From positions 248,001 through 312,000 of the forward strand of contig NZ_JBFONT020000003.1 of the NCBI RefSeq assembly GCF_040779325.2: a stretch of 64,000 bases of DNA. The letters run 5' to 3'. Below the pieces are notes generated by a model. It was not told the origin of the DNA and ran no database searches. It was given only the letters and a program-made list of their open reading frames with translations. Shown one piece after another: positions 23,970-33,120 of the stretch; the stretch's first letter is position 1, and every line of letters begins with the position of its first letter. The position numbers and the translations under genes were made by a program. This DNA comes from Aestuariibius violaceus (GTDB lineage: Bacteria; Pseudomonadota; Alphaproteobacteria; Rhodobacterales; Rhodobacteraceae).

Positions 23970-25937
23970 ATGGTCGCCGAATTTGGTCATTTCGCCCTGA
24001 TCCTCGCTTTCGCGATTGCGCTGGTGCAGTCGGTCGTGCCGCTGATCGGCGCCCATAAGGGCTGGCGCGGCTGGATGGCGATGGCAGAGCCTGCGGCGAC
24101 GCTGCAATTCGGGCTTGTCGCGCTGTCGTTCGCGGCGCTGACCTATGCCTTTGTCGTCTCGGATTTCTCGCTGCGGCTGGTCTGGCTGAATTCGCATACC
24201 GACAAGCCGATGCTTTACAAGGTGACCGGAGTCTGGGGGAACCATGAGGGGTCGATGCTTCTCTGGATCCTGATCCTGACGCTGTTCGGCGCTTGTGCGG
24301 CCTGGTTCGGTGGCGGCTTGCCGGAGCGGCTGCGGGCGCGGGTGCTGGCGGTTCAATCGGCGCTGACGGCTGCCTTCATGGCCTTCATCATCTTCACCTC
24401 GAACCCGTTCTGGCGGGAGGAATTCCCGCCGCTGAACGGGCAGGATCTGAATCCCCTCCTGCAGGATCCGGGTTTGGCGTTCCATCCGCCGTTCCTCTAT
24501 CTCGGCTATGTCGGGCTTTCGATGACGTTCTCCTTCGCGGTCGCGGCCTTGATCGAAGGGCGCGTTGACGCGGCCTGGGGGCGCTGGGTGCGGCCCTGGA
24601 CGCTGGCGGCCTGGCTGTTCCTGACTGTCGGGATCGCGCTGGGATCATGGTGGGCCTATTACGAGTTGGGCTGGGGCGGGTTCTGGTTCTGGGATCCGGT
24701 CGAGAATGCCTCGTTCATGCCGTGGCTGATCGCGGCAGCGCTGCTGCACTCCGCCATCGTGGTGGAGAAGCGGGAGGCGTTGAAATCCTGGACGATTCTG
24801 CTGGCGATCCTGGCCTTCGGGTTCTCGCTGATCGGGACGTTCATCGTGCGATCGGGTCTTCTGACCTCGGTCCATGCCTTTGCCAACGATCCGTTCACGG
24901 GGACGTTCATTCTGATCATCCTCACGGTTTTCATGGGCGGGGCGCTGACGCTGTTTGCCATGCGGGCTGACCGGATGGAGGCCAAGGGCGTCTTCGGCGC
25001 GGTCAGCCGCGAGAGCGCGCTGGTGATGAATAACATCCTGCTGGCGGTCAGCACATTCGTCGTCTTCGTGGGGACGATGTGGCCGCTCGTCTCCGAACTG
25101 GTCTTCGACCGCCCGCTGTCGGTGGGCCCGCCGTTTTTTGAGGTCGCCTTTACGCCCTTCATGGTGGCGCTGGCATTGCTGCTGCCCCTGGGGTCTATCC
25201 TTGCGTGGAAGCGCGGGCGGCTGGGCAAGGACAAGCGGGCGCTGACGACGATCGCCATCGCGTCGATCGCCGCGGGCGGGCTGATTTGGGCGCTGCAGAC
25301 CGAGAAGACGGCGCTGGGCCCGGTCGGCGTGGCGCTGGCCCTCTGGGTCGTCGGCGGCGCGGGCTATGACCTGTGGAAGCGGACGGGTCGCAGCGGATGG
25401 AGCCGCCTTGGCCGCTTGCCGCGGGCCGATTGGGGCAAGGCGGTGGCCCATGCGGGGTTCGGGGTTACGATCCTGGGCGTGTCGGCGCTGATGGCGTGGG
25501 AGGTCGAGAATATCAGCGTGGCCGAGGTGGGCGTTCCTTATGAGGTCGGCGCCTATACGGTGACGCTGATGGAGGTGCGTGAGAACGTCCGGGGGCCGAA
25601 CTTCATCGCGACCGAGGCGGACATTCGCATGGAGCGGGGCGACCAGACGGTTGCGCTGTTGACGCCGGAGAAGCGGATTTATCCGGTGGCCGGGATGCCG
25701 ACGACGGAGGCCGCGATCGCCAACGGGGTTTTGCGGGACCTCTACGTCGTGATCGGCGACCCGCAGGATGGCGGGGGCTGGGCCGTGCGGACCTATATCA
25801 AGCCTTTCGCCAACTGGATCTGGGCCGGATGCATCATCATGTCGTTGGGCGGGCTTCTGTCGCTGACCGACCGGCGACACCGGGTGGCTGCGGGGGCCGC
25901 GAAGATGCGGGCCACGGGCGCGGTGCCGGCGGAATGA
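23970..25937 (+). CDS. ccmF: heme lyase CcmF
   Basis: A 655-residue polytopic inner-membrane protein, part of the heme ligation complex for c-type cytochromes. Motifs: VWGNHEGSMLLW, the heme-handling WWD-type region WGGFWFWDPVENASFMPWL, and multiple helices along the whole length with a large periplasmic domain near residues 500-610. ATG at 23970. Its stop overlaps the ccmH start (ATGA). Confidence 0.95.
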   Translation: MVAEFGHFALILAFAIALVQSVVPLIGAHKGWRGWMAMAEPAATLQFGLVALSFAALTYAFVVSDFSLRLVWLNSHTDKPMLYKVTGVWGNHEGSMLLWILILTLFGACAAWFGGGLPERLRARVLAVQSALTAAFMAFIIFTSNPFWREEFPPLNGQDLNPLLQDPGLAFHPPFLYLGYVGLSMTFSFAVAALIEGRVDAAWGRWVRPWTLAAWLFLTVGIALGSWWAYYELGWGGFWFWDPVENASFMPWLIAAALLHSAIVVEKREALKSWTILLAILAFGFSLIGTFIVRSGLLTSVHAFANDPFTGTFILIILTVFMGGALTLFAMRADRMEAKGVFGAVSRESALVMNNILLAVSTFVVFVGTMWPLVSELVFDRPLSVGPPFFEVAFTPFMVALALLLPLGSILAWKRGRLGKDKRALTTIAIASIAAGGLIWALQTEKTALGPVGVALALWVVGGAGYDLWKRTGRSGWSRLGRLPRADWGKAVAHAGFGVTILGVSALMAWEVENISVAEVGVPYEVGAYTVTLMEVRENVRGPNFIATEADIRMERGDQTVALLTPEKRIYPVAGMPTTEAAIANGVLRDLYVVIGDPQDGGGWAVRTYIKPFANWIWAGCIIMSLGGLLSLTDRRHRVAAGAAKMRATGAVPAE

Positions 25938-26374
25938 GGTGGCTTGCCGTCCTCCTGATGCTCTGGGCCGTGCCTGCGCTGGCCGTGGAGCCGGGAGAGA
26001 TGCTGGACGATCCGGTGCTCGAGGAGCGGGCGCGCGAGATCTCCAAGGGGCTGCGCTGCCCGGTCTGCCAGAATGAGAGCATCGATGAGAGCAATGCGGA
26101 GCTCGCCTCGGACTTGCGGGTGCTGGTGCGCGAGCGCCTGGTGGCCGGGGACAGCGATGAGGAGGCCGTGAATTTCATCGTGGCCCGGTATGGCGAGTTC
26201 GTCCTGCTGCGTCCGGGGGTGAGCGGCACCGCCCTGATCCTTTGGATCGCGGGGCCGGTGATGCTGCTTCTCGCGCTGTTCGTGGGATGGCGCGCCGTGC
26301 GGCGGCGCGCGCCGGAGGACGACACGCTGAGCGCCGAGGAAGAGGCGCGGCTGCGCGAGCTTCTGAAAGAGTGA
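25934..26374 (+). CDS. ccmH: cytochrome c maturation protein CcmH (CcmL/CycL)
   Basis: A 146-residue protein with signal peptide MRWLAVLLMLWAVPALA, the redox motif CPVCQNESI (CxxC), and a C-terminal transmembrane helix (ALILWIAGPVMLLLALFVGW). It reduces apocytochrome cysteines and works with CcmF. The start overlaps the ccmF stop. No ccmI follows; the next gene is an enoyl-CoA hydratase. Confidence 0.94.
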   Translation: MRWLAVLLMLWAVPALAVEPGEMLDDPVLEERAREISKGLRCPVCQNESIDESNAELASDLRVLVRERLVAGDSDEEAVNFIVARYGEFVLLRPGVSGTALILWIAGPVMLLLALFVGWRAVRRRAPEDDTLSAEEEARLRELLKE

Positions 26375-26443
26375 CGCGCCGTTTCGGCTGGTCCTTTGGC
26401 GCCGGGTGACTATCGTGGCGCCGACTTAGGACCGGAGGCGGCG

Positions 26444-27220
26444 ATGGACTATCAGGCAATTGCGCTGGATGTGCGGGACGACGTGGCGGTGGTCACGCTT
26501 GATCGGCCTGACGTGATGAATGCGCTGAATGCGCAGATGCGGGCCGAGATCACCCATGCGGTGCAGGATGTGCAGGACAAGGCGCGGGTCATCGTGATGA
26601 CGGGCGCGGGCGATGCGTTCTGTTCCGGCCAGGATCTGGGGGATGCCGGAACGGCGGCGAATCTGGATATGGAGCGGACGCTACGGGACGAATACGTGCC
26701 GATGCTGAAGGCGATCTTCGAGTCCTCAATTCCGACGATTTCCGCGGTGAACGGCGCGGCAGCGGGGGCGGGGGCCAATCTTGCCTTGGCGGCTGATGTG
26801 GTGATCGCGGCCGAGCGGGCGGTGTTCATCCAGGCCTTCACGCGGATCGGGCTGATCCCGGATGCGGGCGGGACCTATTGGTTGCCGCGGCAGATCGGGT
26901 TCGCCAAAGCCATGGGTGCAGCGCTGTTCGCAGAGCGTGTGACGGCGCAGCAGGCCTCGGACTGGGGGATGATCTGGGAAGCGGTTGCCGACGATGCGTT
27001 CGAGGGTCACTGGAAGTCGCGGGCGGCCCATCTGGCGGCGGGGCCGACAGAGGCCTACCGGCATGTGAAGACAGCGATCCGGGGATCGTTCGAGAACGAT
27101 CTGGACGGGCAGCTGGCGCTGGAGGCCAAGCTGCAGGGCAAGTGCGGCAAAACGCGGGACTTCAAGGAAGGCGTGATGTCGTTCCTTGAGAAACGCCCGG
27201 CGCGGTACGAAGGGCGCTGA
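26444..27220 (+). CDS. enoyl-CoA hydratase/isomerase (PaaG-like)
   Basis: A 258-residue crotonase-fold protein. RPDVMNALN, the oxyanion loop CSGQDLGDAG and NGAAAGAGANLALAAD are all present. DAGGTYWLPRQ and the C-terminal FLEKRPARYEGR match the PaaG ring-1,2-epoxyphenylacetyl-CoA isomerase group, where an aspartate replaces one of the two classical hydratase glutamates. GGAGG six bases before ATG 26444. Assignment to phenylacetate breakdown is inference from similarity; no other paa genes are here, but the fused indolepyruvate oxidoreductase at 15.9 kb would produce arylacetyl-CoA. Confidence 0.82.
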   Translation: MDYQAIALDVRDDVAVVTLDRPDVMNALNAQMRAEITHAVQDVQDKARVIVMTGAGDAFCSGQDLGDAGTAANLDMERTLRDEYVPMLKAIFESSIPTISAVNGAAAGAGANLALAADVVIAAERAVFIQAFTRIGLIPDAGGTYWLPRQIGFAKAMGAALFAERVTAQQASDWGMIWEAVADDAFEGHWKSRAAHLAAGPTEAYRHVKTAIRGSFENDLDGQLALEAKLQGKCGKTRDFKEGVMSFLEKRPARYEGR

Positions 27221-27223
27221 ATT

Positions 27224-27523
27224 TCAGAAGGCCAGATCGATTTCGGCGCCATCGGTGGCGGCCAGATTGTGCGGATCGCTGTCGAGCGATGGGTCGTAAG
27301 CGACATGTCCATCGACGAGGGGTGCGTGGTTTTCGAAGGGCAGGGCGCCTGTGGCGAGGAGGACGTTGAATCCGTCCTCCGGCAGATCCACTGCATCCGG
27401 CGGCGCCGCCCCGCCATCAAAGCTGGCTGAAGGCGGAATCAGTCCGAGTGCTTCGCGGGCGAAATCGGCAAAGAAGTCGTCGCTTGTGTCGGTCCTATCG
27501 GATCCTCGTGCATCCTTCAGCAT
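27224..27523 (-). CDS. hypothetical small acidic protein
   Basis: A 99-residue, strongly acidic protein (many Asp, few basic residues) with no recognised domain. It starts MLKDARGSDRTD at 27523; an ATG at 27529 would add MA. Phrases such as DDFFADFAREALG and DGHVAYDPSLDSDPHN are not family signatures I know. The stop lies three bases from the convergent enoyl-CoA hydratase stop. Codon usage fits the genome, so I take it to be real. Confidence 0.55.
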   Translation of the reverse strand: MLKDARGSDRTDTSDDFFADFAREALGLIPPSASFDGGAAPPDAVDLPEDGFNVLLATGALPFENHAPLVDGHVAYDPSLDSDPHNLAATDGAEIDLAF

Positions 27524-27621
27524 GGCCAAACCCCTTCTGCGGTCACGTCCGGCGACGGCTCTCCCAACTTGCGGGCGAGGCGCCGGGACAGTCGTCGTAC
27601 GATGATGGGCTTAAGAAACGC

Positions 27622-28083
27622 TTAATAGTCGAAGGAGCGCGCCTGCGAGCAGGTTCCGACCTTGCGGCCGATGCGGGTGATCGCATTTGCGGCCCGGTTA
27701 TCGCCGCTTTCGCGCAGGAAGCGGGCCTGAGCACGGTAGGCTTCGCCCTCCATCTCGGCCCGGCAGGCGACGAGGGCCGCCCGTCCCGCCCGGTTCTGGG
27801 CGGCGTGGACAAGTTCGTGCAGCAGGTAGCTTTGCCCGAGTGCAGTCGTCAGGTCGAGACGTTCGTCGAGGACGATGCGATCGGTTTGCGGGAAGTAGGC
27901 GCCCGCTTCGAATCGCTGGCCCTGCGACGCCCGAGACAGGTCGGTGATTGTGATGTCAGGGCAGGTACCGGAGGGGGGATAGGCGAAGTAGGACGCGATC
28001 CGCTCTTCCAGTTGCTGCGCGAGGGCGCAGTCGGAGGTGGCGGGTTGGGGCAACAGGCACACGAAAAACAACATACGCTTCAT
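27622..28083 (-). CDS. exported putative metallopeptidase-like protein (HELVH)
   Basis: A 153-residue protein with signal peptide MKRMLFFVCLLPQPATS and a HELVH zinc motif at about residue 88, followed about 22 residues later by EMEGEAYRAQ, a plausible third metal ligand (Glu) as in gluzincins. The cysteine pairs fit a periplasmic location. No substrate or family name is evident to me. It lies between the acidic protein and gltA on the minus strand. Confidence 0.6.
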   Translation of the reverse strand: MKRMLFFVCLLPQPATSDCALAQQLEERIASYFAYPPSGTCPDITITDLSRASQGQRFEAGAYFPQTDRIVLDERLDLTTALGQSYLLHELVHAAQNRAGRAALVACRAEMEGEAYRAQARFLRESGDNRAANAITRIGRKVGTCSQARSFDY

Positions 28084-28136
28084 AAAACTGAAGCGTAAAC
28101 GTCATGGATTCGTCACCAAAGCGTTACGTCGCGAAA

Positions 28137-28166
28137 CGGGCGCGCCTCCGGCAGGAGACGCGCCCG
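28137..28166 (-). terminator. hairpin terminator after gltA
   Basis: A GC-rich stem of about 13 pairs with one mismatch (CGGGCGCG... CGCGCCCG, loop TGCC on the minus strand) begins 23 bases beyond the gltA stop and is followed by only three T. It looks like a transcription end, but the short T run lowers certainty. Confidence 0.55.
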
Positions 28167-28188
28167 ATGATGCGAATTTGCGCCGGTA

Positions 28189-29478
28189 TCAGCGGTTTTC
28201 GATGTCGACGTAGTCGCGCGCGGTTTCGCCCAAATACAGCTGGCGCGGGCGACCGATCTTGTTCTGCGGGTCGGCGATCATCTCTTTCCATTGGGAGATC
28301 CAGCCGACGGTGCGCGACAGCGCGAAGATCGGTGTGAACATCGAGGTGGGGAAGCCCATCGCGTCGAGGATGATGCCGGAATAGAAGTCCACGTTCGGGT
28401 AGAGCTTCTTTTCGGCGAAGTATTCGTCTTCGAGCGCAATCCGCTCGAGCTCCTTGGCGACCTGGAGCGTCGGATTGTTGTCGACACCGAGGAGGCTGAG
28501 AACTTCGTCTGCGCTTTCCTTCATGACCTTCGCGCGGGGGTCGAAGTTCTTGTAGACGCGGTGGCCGAAGCCCATCAGGCGGAACGGATCGTCCTTATCC
28601 TTGGCCCGTTCGATATATTCAGGGATGCGGTTGGGCGTCCCGATTTCGCGCAGCATCTCGAGGCACGCCTGGTTGGCGCCGCCATGGGCCGGCCCCCAGA
28701 GACAGGCGATCCCGGCGGCGATGCAGGCAAACGGATTGGCGCCCGAGGACGAGGCAAGGCGGACCGTCGAGGTCGAGGCGTTCTGTTCGTGATCGGCGTG
28801 GAGGGTGAAGATCCGGTCCATCGCGCGGGAGAGGATCGGGTCGGGATGGTAGTCTTCGGCCGGGACCGAGAAGCACATGCGCAGGAAGTTCGTCGCATAG
28901 TCGCAATCGTTGCGTGGATAAACGAAGGGCTGACCGATGGAATACTTGTAGGCCCAGGCGGCGATCGTCGGCATCTTGGCGATCAGGCGGATCGAGGCGA
29001 CCTCGCGCTGCCAGGGGTCATGGATATCGGTGGAATCGTGGTAGAAGGCCGACATCGCACCGACGACACCCACCATGATCGCCATCGGATGGGCGTCACG
29101 GCGGAAGCCTGAGAAGAAGTTGCGCATCTGCTCGTGCAGCATCGTGTGCATGGTCACACGATTCTCGAAATCCTCGAGCACCTCGGCAGTTGGCAATTCG
29201 CCGTAGAGGAGGAGATAGCAGACTTCGAGGTAGTGGGATTTCCCGGCGAGCTGGTCGATCGGATAGCCGCGGTGCAGAAGCTCGCCCTTGTCCCCGTCAA
29301 TGAAGGTGATGGTCGAGTCGCAGGAAGCGGTGGAGGTATAGCCCGGATCATAGGTGAAGACGCCGGCCTGGGCGTAGAGTTTGCGGATGTCGATGACGTC
29401 CGGCCCGGCGGTGGGTGAATGCATGGGCAGCTCATGGGTCTGCCCGTCGATGGTCAGCGTCGCGGTCTTATCTGTCAT
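28189..29478 (-). CDS. gltA: citrate synthase (type II)
   Basis: A 429-residue hexameric-type citrate synthase condensing acetyl-CoA and oxaloacetate. Motifs: LLHRGYPIDQLA, the catalytic His in GPAHGGANQ, and GFGHRVYKNFDPRAK with the second His. Preceding regions AIMVGVVGAMSAFY and HADHEQNAST are typical. ATG at 29478 gives MTDKTATLTIDG. gltX lies about 80 bases upstream on the same strand. Confidence 0.96.
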   Translation of the reverse strand: MTDKTATLTIDGQTHELPMHSPTAGPDVIDIRKLYAQAGVFTYDPGYTSTASCDSTITFIDGDKGELLHRGYPIDQLAGKSHYLEVCYLLLYGELPTAEVLEDFENRVTMHTMLHEQMRNFFSGFRRDAHPMAIMVGVVGAMSAFYHDSTDIHDPWQREVASIRLIAKMPTIAAWAYKYSIGQPFVYPRNDCDYATNFLRMCFSVPAEDYHPDPILSRAMDRIFTLHADHEQNASTSTVRLASSSGANPFACIAAGIACLWGPAHGGANQACLEMLREIGTPNRIPEYIERAKDKDDPFRLMGFGHRVYKNFDPRAKVMKESADEVLSLLGVDNNPTLQVAKELERIALEDEYFAEKKLYPNVDFYSGIILDAMGFPTSMFTPIFALSRTVGWISQWKEMIADPQNKIGRPRQLYLGETARDYVDIENR

Positions 29479-29559
29479 GTGTCCCCTCGTCCACGGCACG
29501 CCCGGAGGCGCAGTCACTCCGGTGTTCGCCACTTACGCTCGGGCGGGGCCGGGTCCCCG

Positions 29560-30960
29560 TCAGGCGGCAGCGTCCTCGATCCGCGCGATGGTTTCGTCGC
29601 GGCCGAGCACAAGCATCATGTCGAAAACACTGGGGGTTGCGGTCCGCCCGGCAAGTGCGGCTCTGAGTGGTGCCGCGAGCTTGCCGAATTTCAGACCATG
29701 TGCGGCAGCGACTTGGCCCGTGACCGCCTCCAGCGTGTCGCGGTTCCAGCTAGCATCTCGCAGATGCGGCGTCAAATCCGCGAGGATCGCCTTCGCGTCA
29801 AGATCGAGCGATTTGGCGGCCTTTTCTTCGATATCGAGAGGACGGCTGGCGAGGATAAAGCGCCCTTTTTCAAGGAGTTCAGGGAGGGTCTTCGCGCGTT
29901 CCTTAAGATGTGGCATGGCGTTGAGGAGGCCGTCGCGCTGAATCTCGGTCAGGGGGAGTTGGCCGGTCGCGTCGAGGAAGCCTTCGATTTCATGCAGCAG
30001 TGCAGCATCGCCGGACATCGCGATGTGCTGGCCGCAGATGTTTTCCAGCTTCTTGAAGTCAAACCGGGCGGGGGATTTGCCGATACCGCTGAGATCGAAC
30101 CACTCGCGGGCCTGTGCATCGGTGAAGACCTCGTCGTCGCCGTGACTCCAGCCGAGGCGGGCGAGGTAGTTGCGCATTCCGGCTGCCGGGTAGCCCATGG
30201 CGCGGTATTCGGCGGCCCCGGTCGCACCGTGGCGCTTGGAGAGCTTCTTGCCGTCGGGGCCGAAGATCAGCGGGATGTGGGCGAGGACGGGTTTGGTCCA
30301 CCCCATCGCCTCGTAGATCAGGTTCTGGCGGAAGGCGTTGGCGAGGTGGTCGTCGCCGCGGATGATGTGGGTGACGCCCATGTCGTGGTCATCGACGACC
30401 ACGGCCAGCATGTAGACCGGGGTGCCGTCCGAGCGCAGGAGGACCATGTCGTCGAGCTGCCCGTTCTGCCAGGTGACGTCGCCCTGCACTTCGTCATGCA
30501 GCGTCGTGGCGCCGTCGCGGGGGGCCTTGATGCGGACGACGAAGGGAGCGGCGGGGTGGTCGCTTTCGGGAACGTCGCGCCAGGGGGAGCGGAAGAGGGT
30601 GGAGCGGCCGGCGGCGCGGGCCTCTTCCCGGAAGGCTTCAATTTCTTCGGGGGTTGAGAAGCATTTGTAGGCGGCGCTCTTTGCCAGCAGATCGTGGGCC
30701 ACCTCGGCATGGCGGTCGGCGCGGTCGGCCTGGCTGATGGGGGCGCCGTCCCAGTCGAGGCCGAGCCAGGTGAGGCCGTCAAGGATCGCCTGGCGGGCCT
30801 CGTCGGTGGAGCGGGCCTTGTCCGTATCCTCGATCCGCAGGAGGAACTTGCCGCCGCGGCCGCGTGCGTAAAGCCAGTTGAAGAGCGCCGTGCGCGCGCT
30901 GCCGATGTGGAGCATGCCGGTCGGCGATGGGGCGAAGCGGGTGACGACGGTCTCTGGCAT
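29560..30960 (-). CDS. gltX: glutamate--tRNA ligase
   Basis: A 466-residue class I aminoacyl-tRNA synthetase. The HIGH-type motif is LHIGSART (after FAPSPTG), and the KMSKS-type motif is KLSKRHG. LLRIEDTDKARS and IIRGDDHLAN are signatures of the family. ATG 30960 starts MPETVVTRFAPSP; another in-frame ATG at 30987 is less likely. It is divergent from comEC. Confidence 0.95.
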   Translation of the reverse strand: MPETVVTRFAPSPTGMLHIGSARTALFNWLYARGRGGKFLLRIEDTDKARSTDEARQAILDGLTWLGLDWDGAPISQADRADRHAEVAHDLLAKSAAYKCFSTPEEIEAFREEARAAGRSTLFRSPWRDVPESDHPAAPFVVRIKAPRDGATTLHDEVQGDVTWQNGQLDDMVLLRSDGTPVYMLAVVVDDHDMGVTHIIRGDDHLANAFRQNLIYEAMGWTKPVLAHIPLIFGPDGKKLSKRHGATGAAEYRAMGYPAAGMRNYLARLGWSHGDDEVFTDAQAREWFDLSGIGKSPARFDFKKLENICGQHIAMSGDAALLHEIEGFLDATGQLPLTEIQRDGLLNAMPHLKERAKTLPELLEKGRFILASRPLDIEEKAAKSLDLDAKAILADLTPHLRDASWNRDTLEAVTGQVAAAHGLKFGKLAAPLRAALAGRTATPSVFDMMLVLGRDETIARIEDAAA

Positions 30961-31035
30961 CGCGGGTCTTAACCTTTCCTTCACCATGGCGGGGCTACCG
31001 GTGGGGCCATATACGAGAGCGTCGCCGGAGGACAA

Positions 31036-33120
31036 GTGCCGAGCCTGACCGCGCCGCTCGATGCGCTGCAGGCGCAGCGAGGGCATCTTTTTCTGTGGGT
31101 CCCGGTGGCGTTCGGCACCGGGATCGGGGGCTATTTCGGAGCGGGGGTGGAGCCTGGGCTTGCCGCTTATGTGGGCGCGTCTGCGTTGGCGCTTCTTGCT
31201 GTTGGACTGACCTGGATTTGCGGAGAACGGTGGGCACCTGCGCTGGTGGCGGTGGCGGTTTTACTGGGCGGGTTCGTCTGGGCCGGGGCGCGGGCGCATC
31301 AGGTGGCGGAACCGGTACTGGGCTGGCGGTATTACGGGCCCATCGAGGGGCGGATCGTGATCATCGACCGGTCGCAGAGCGACAAGACGCGGCTGACGCT
31401 CGACGGGGTCGTGCTGTCCCGCGTCTCACCGGAGCGGACGCCCGCGCGAGTGCGGGTGTCGCTGCATGGGGAGCAGGGATTTATTACGCCGGAGCCGGGG
31501 CAGCGGGTTATGCTGACGGGGCACCTTTCACCGCCCTCGGGACCCGTGGAGCCGGGCGGCTTCGACTTCCAGCGCATGGCGTGGTTCGACCGGCTGGGGG
31601 CCGTGGGCTACACCCGGACGCCGGTGCTTGAGAGCGCCCCGGCGGTGGAGGGGCAGGCGGGGCTGGGTATCTACCGTTTGCGGCGGGCGATCTCGGACGG
31701 TGTGCAAGACCGGATCGAGGGACCAGCGGGCGGGGTCGCGGCGGCGATCATGACGGGGGACCGGTCGGGGATGGATCAGGCGACGCTGGAAGCTTTGCGG
31801 AGGTCGAACCTGGCCCATCTGCTCGCTATCTCGGGGCTGCATATGGGGCTGTTGACGGCGTTCATCTTCGGTCTTGTCCGCTATGGGCTGGCTCTGGTGC
31901 CGCAGGTGGCGCTGTCGTGGCCGACAAAGGAGATCGCGGCGGTCGCGGCCTTGGTGACAGGCGCGGGGTATCTGGCCCTCTCGGGTGGGAATGTCGCGAC
32001 GGAACGGGCCTTCATCATGGTCGCGGTGATGTTCGCCGCGGTACTGGTCGGACGGCGGGCGGTCACTTTGAGGGCCGTCGCCATCGCGGCGATGATCGTG
32101 CTGGCGTTGCGGCCCGAGGCGCTGCTGGGTCCGGGGTTTCAGATGTCGTTCGCCGCGACGATCGCGCTTGTCGTTGTCTTTCGCGCGATCCGCGATGTTG
32201 AGCGGTCACATGTCCCCCGTTGGCTGCGCCCGGTTGGGGCAGTGGTGCTGTCATCGGCAGTTGCCGGGGCGGCGACAGCGCCGTTTTCCGCGCTGCATTT
32301 CAACCAGATCGCCCATTACGGGCTGATTGCGAACCTGCTGACAGTGCCCCTGATGGGCGTGCTTGTGATGCCCGCAGCGGTGCTGGCGGCGTGCCTTGCG
32401 CCGTTCGGGTTGGAGGGGGTTGGCTTGTGGCTGATGGAGATAGGGCTGCGTTGGATCCTTTTCGTCGCAGAGACCGTTTCGGGGCTGGACGGGGCCGTTG
32501 GGCAGGTGAAGACGCCGATGCCGGTCGTCCTGCCCATCCTGGCCTTGGGGTTGCTGACCATTGCGCTCTGGCAGGGGCGGGGGCGGTGGGTCGGCCTTGG
32601 TCCCGCCCTGATCGCGGCCTTTCTGTGGGCCGAGACCGAGCGGCCGGATCTTCTGGTATCAGAGAGTGGGGGCCTTATCGGAGTTGTGACGGAGAGGGGC
32701 CGGGCCCTGAGCCGGGTCCGCGGCGACGGGTTCGCGGCGCGAAGCTGGTTGGAGAACGACGGTGACGGGGCCGATCAAGAGGCGGCCCATGCCCGTGCGG
32801 GGTTCGTCGTCGAGGGAAAGCGGGTGGTCGCCGATCTGGGTGGGTGGCGGCTGATGCAGGTGTCCGGCAAAGTCGCAGCAGCCGGCGTGCAGGATTGCGC
32901 GGGTGCGATGATCCTTGTCTTCAACACCGAACTGCAGCGGCCCGATCCCTGCGAGACCTTCGGTCCGGCGCGGCTGCGCGAGACGGGGGCGCTTGCGATC
33001 TACAAGGACGGGCAGGCCGTCCGGATCGTGACGGCCCGCGAGCAGGCGGGCTGGCGGCCCTGGAACACGCCGGGCCTGCGTGGCCCGGAGCGCCTCGGAT
33101 GGGTCAATAGCTTCGAATGA
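31036..33120 (+). CDS. comEC: ComEC/Rec2 family competence channel protein
   Basis: A 694-residue membrane protein. The DUF4131-type N-terminus has several hydrophobic segments, then the competence core motif NLAHLLAISGLHMGLL near residues 256-270 and further helices. ComEC forms the inner-membrane channel for single-stranded DNA in natural transformation. The C-terminal 170 residues lack the HxHxDH motif of the metallo-beta-lactamase domain, so the nuclease-like part appears degenerate. GTG at 31036 is the likely start. The stop overlaps lexA's stop by 17 bases. Confidence 0.88.
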   Translation: MPSLTAPLDALQAQRGHLFLWVPVAFGTGIGGYFGAGVEPGLAAYVGASALALLAVGLTWICGERWAPALVAVAVLLGGFVWAGARAHQVAEPVLGWRYYGPIEGRIVIIDRSQSDKTRLTLDGVVLSRVSPERTPARVRVSLHGEQGFITPEPGQRVMLTGHLSPPSGPVEPGGFDFQRMAWFDRLGAVGYTRTPVLESAPAVEGQAGLGIYRLRRAISDGVQDRIEGPAGGVAAAIMTGDRSGMDQATLEALRRSNLAHLLAISGLHMGLLTAFIFGLVRYGLALVPQVALSWPTKEIAAVAALVTGAGYLALSGGNVATERAFIMVAVMFAAVLVGRRAVTLRAVAIAAMIVLALRPEALLGPGFQMSFAATIALVVVFRAIRDVERSHVPRWLRPVGAVVLSSAVAGAATAPFSALHFNQIAHYGLIANLLTVPLMGVLVMPAAVLAACLAPFGLEGVGLWLMEIGLRWILFVAETVSGLDGAVGQVKTPMPVVLPILALGLLTIALWQGRGRWVGLGPALIAAFLWAETERPDLLVSESGGLIGVVTERGRALSRVRGDGFAARSWLENDGDGADQEAAHARAGFVVEGKRVVADLGGWRLMQVSGKVAAAGVQDCAGAMILVFNTELQRPDPCETFGPARLRETGALAIYKDGQAVRIVTAREQAGWRPWNTPGLRGPERLGWVNSFE

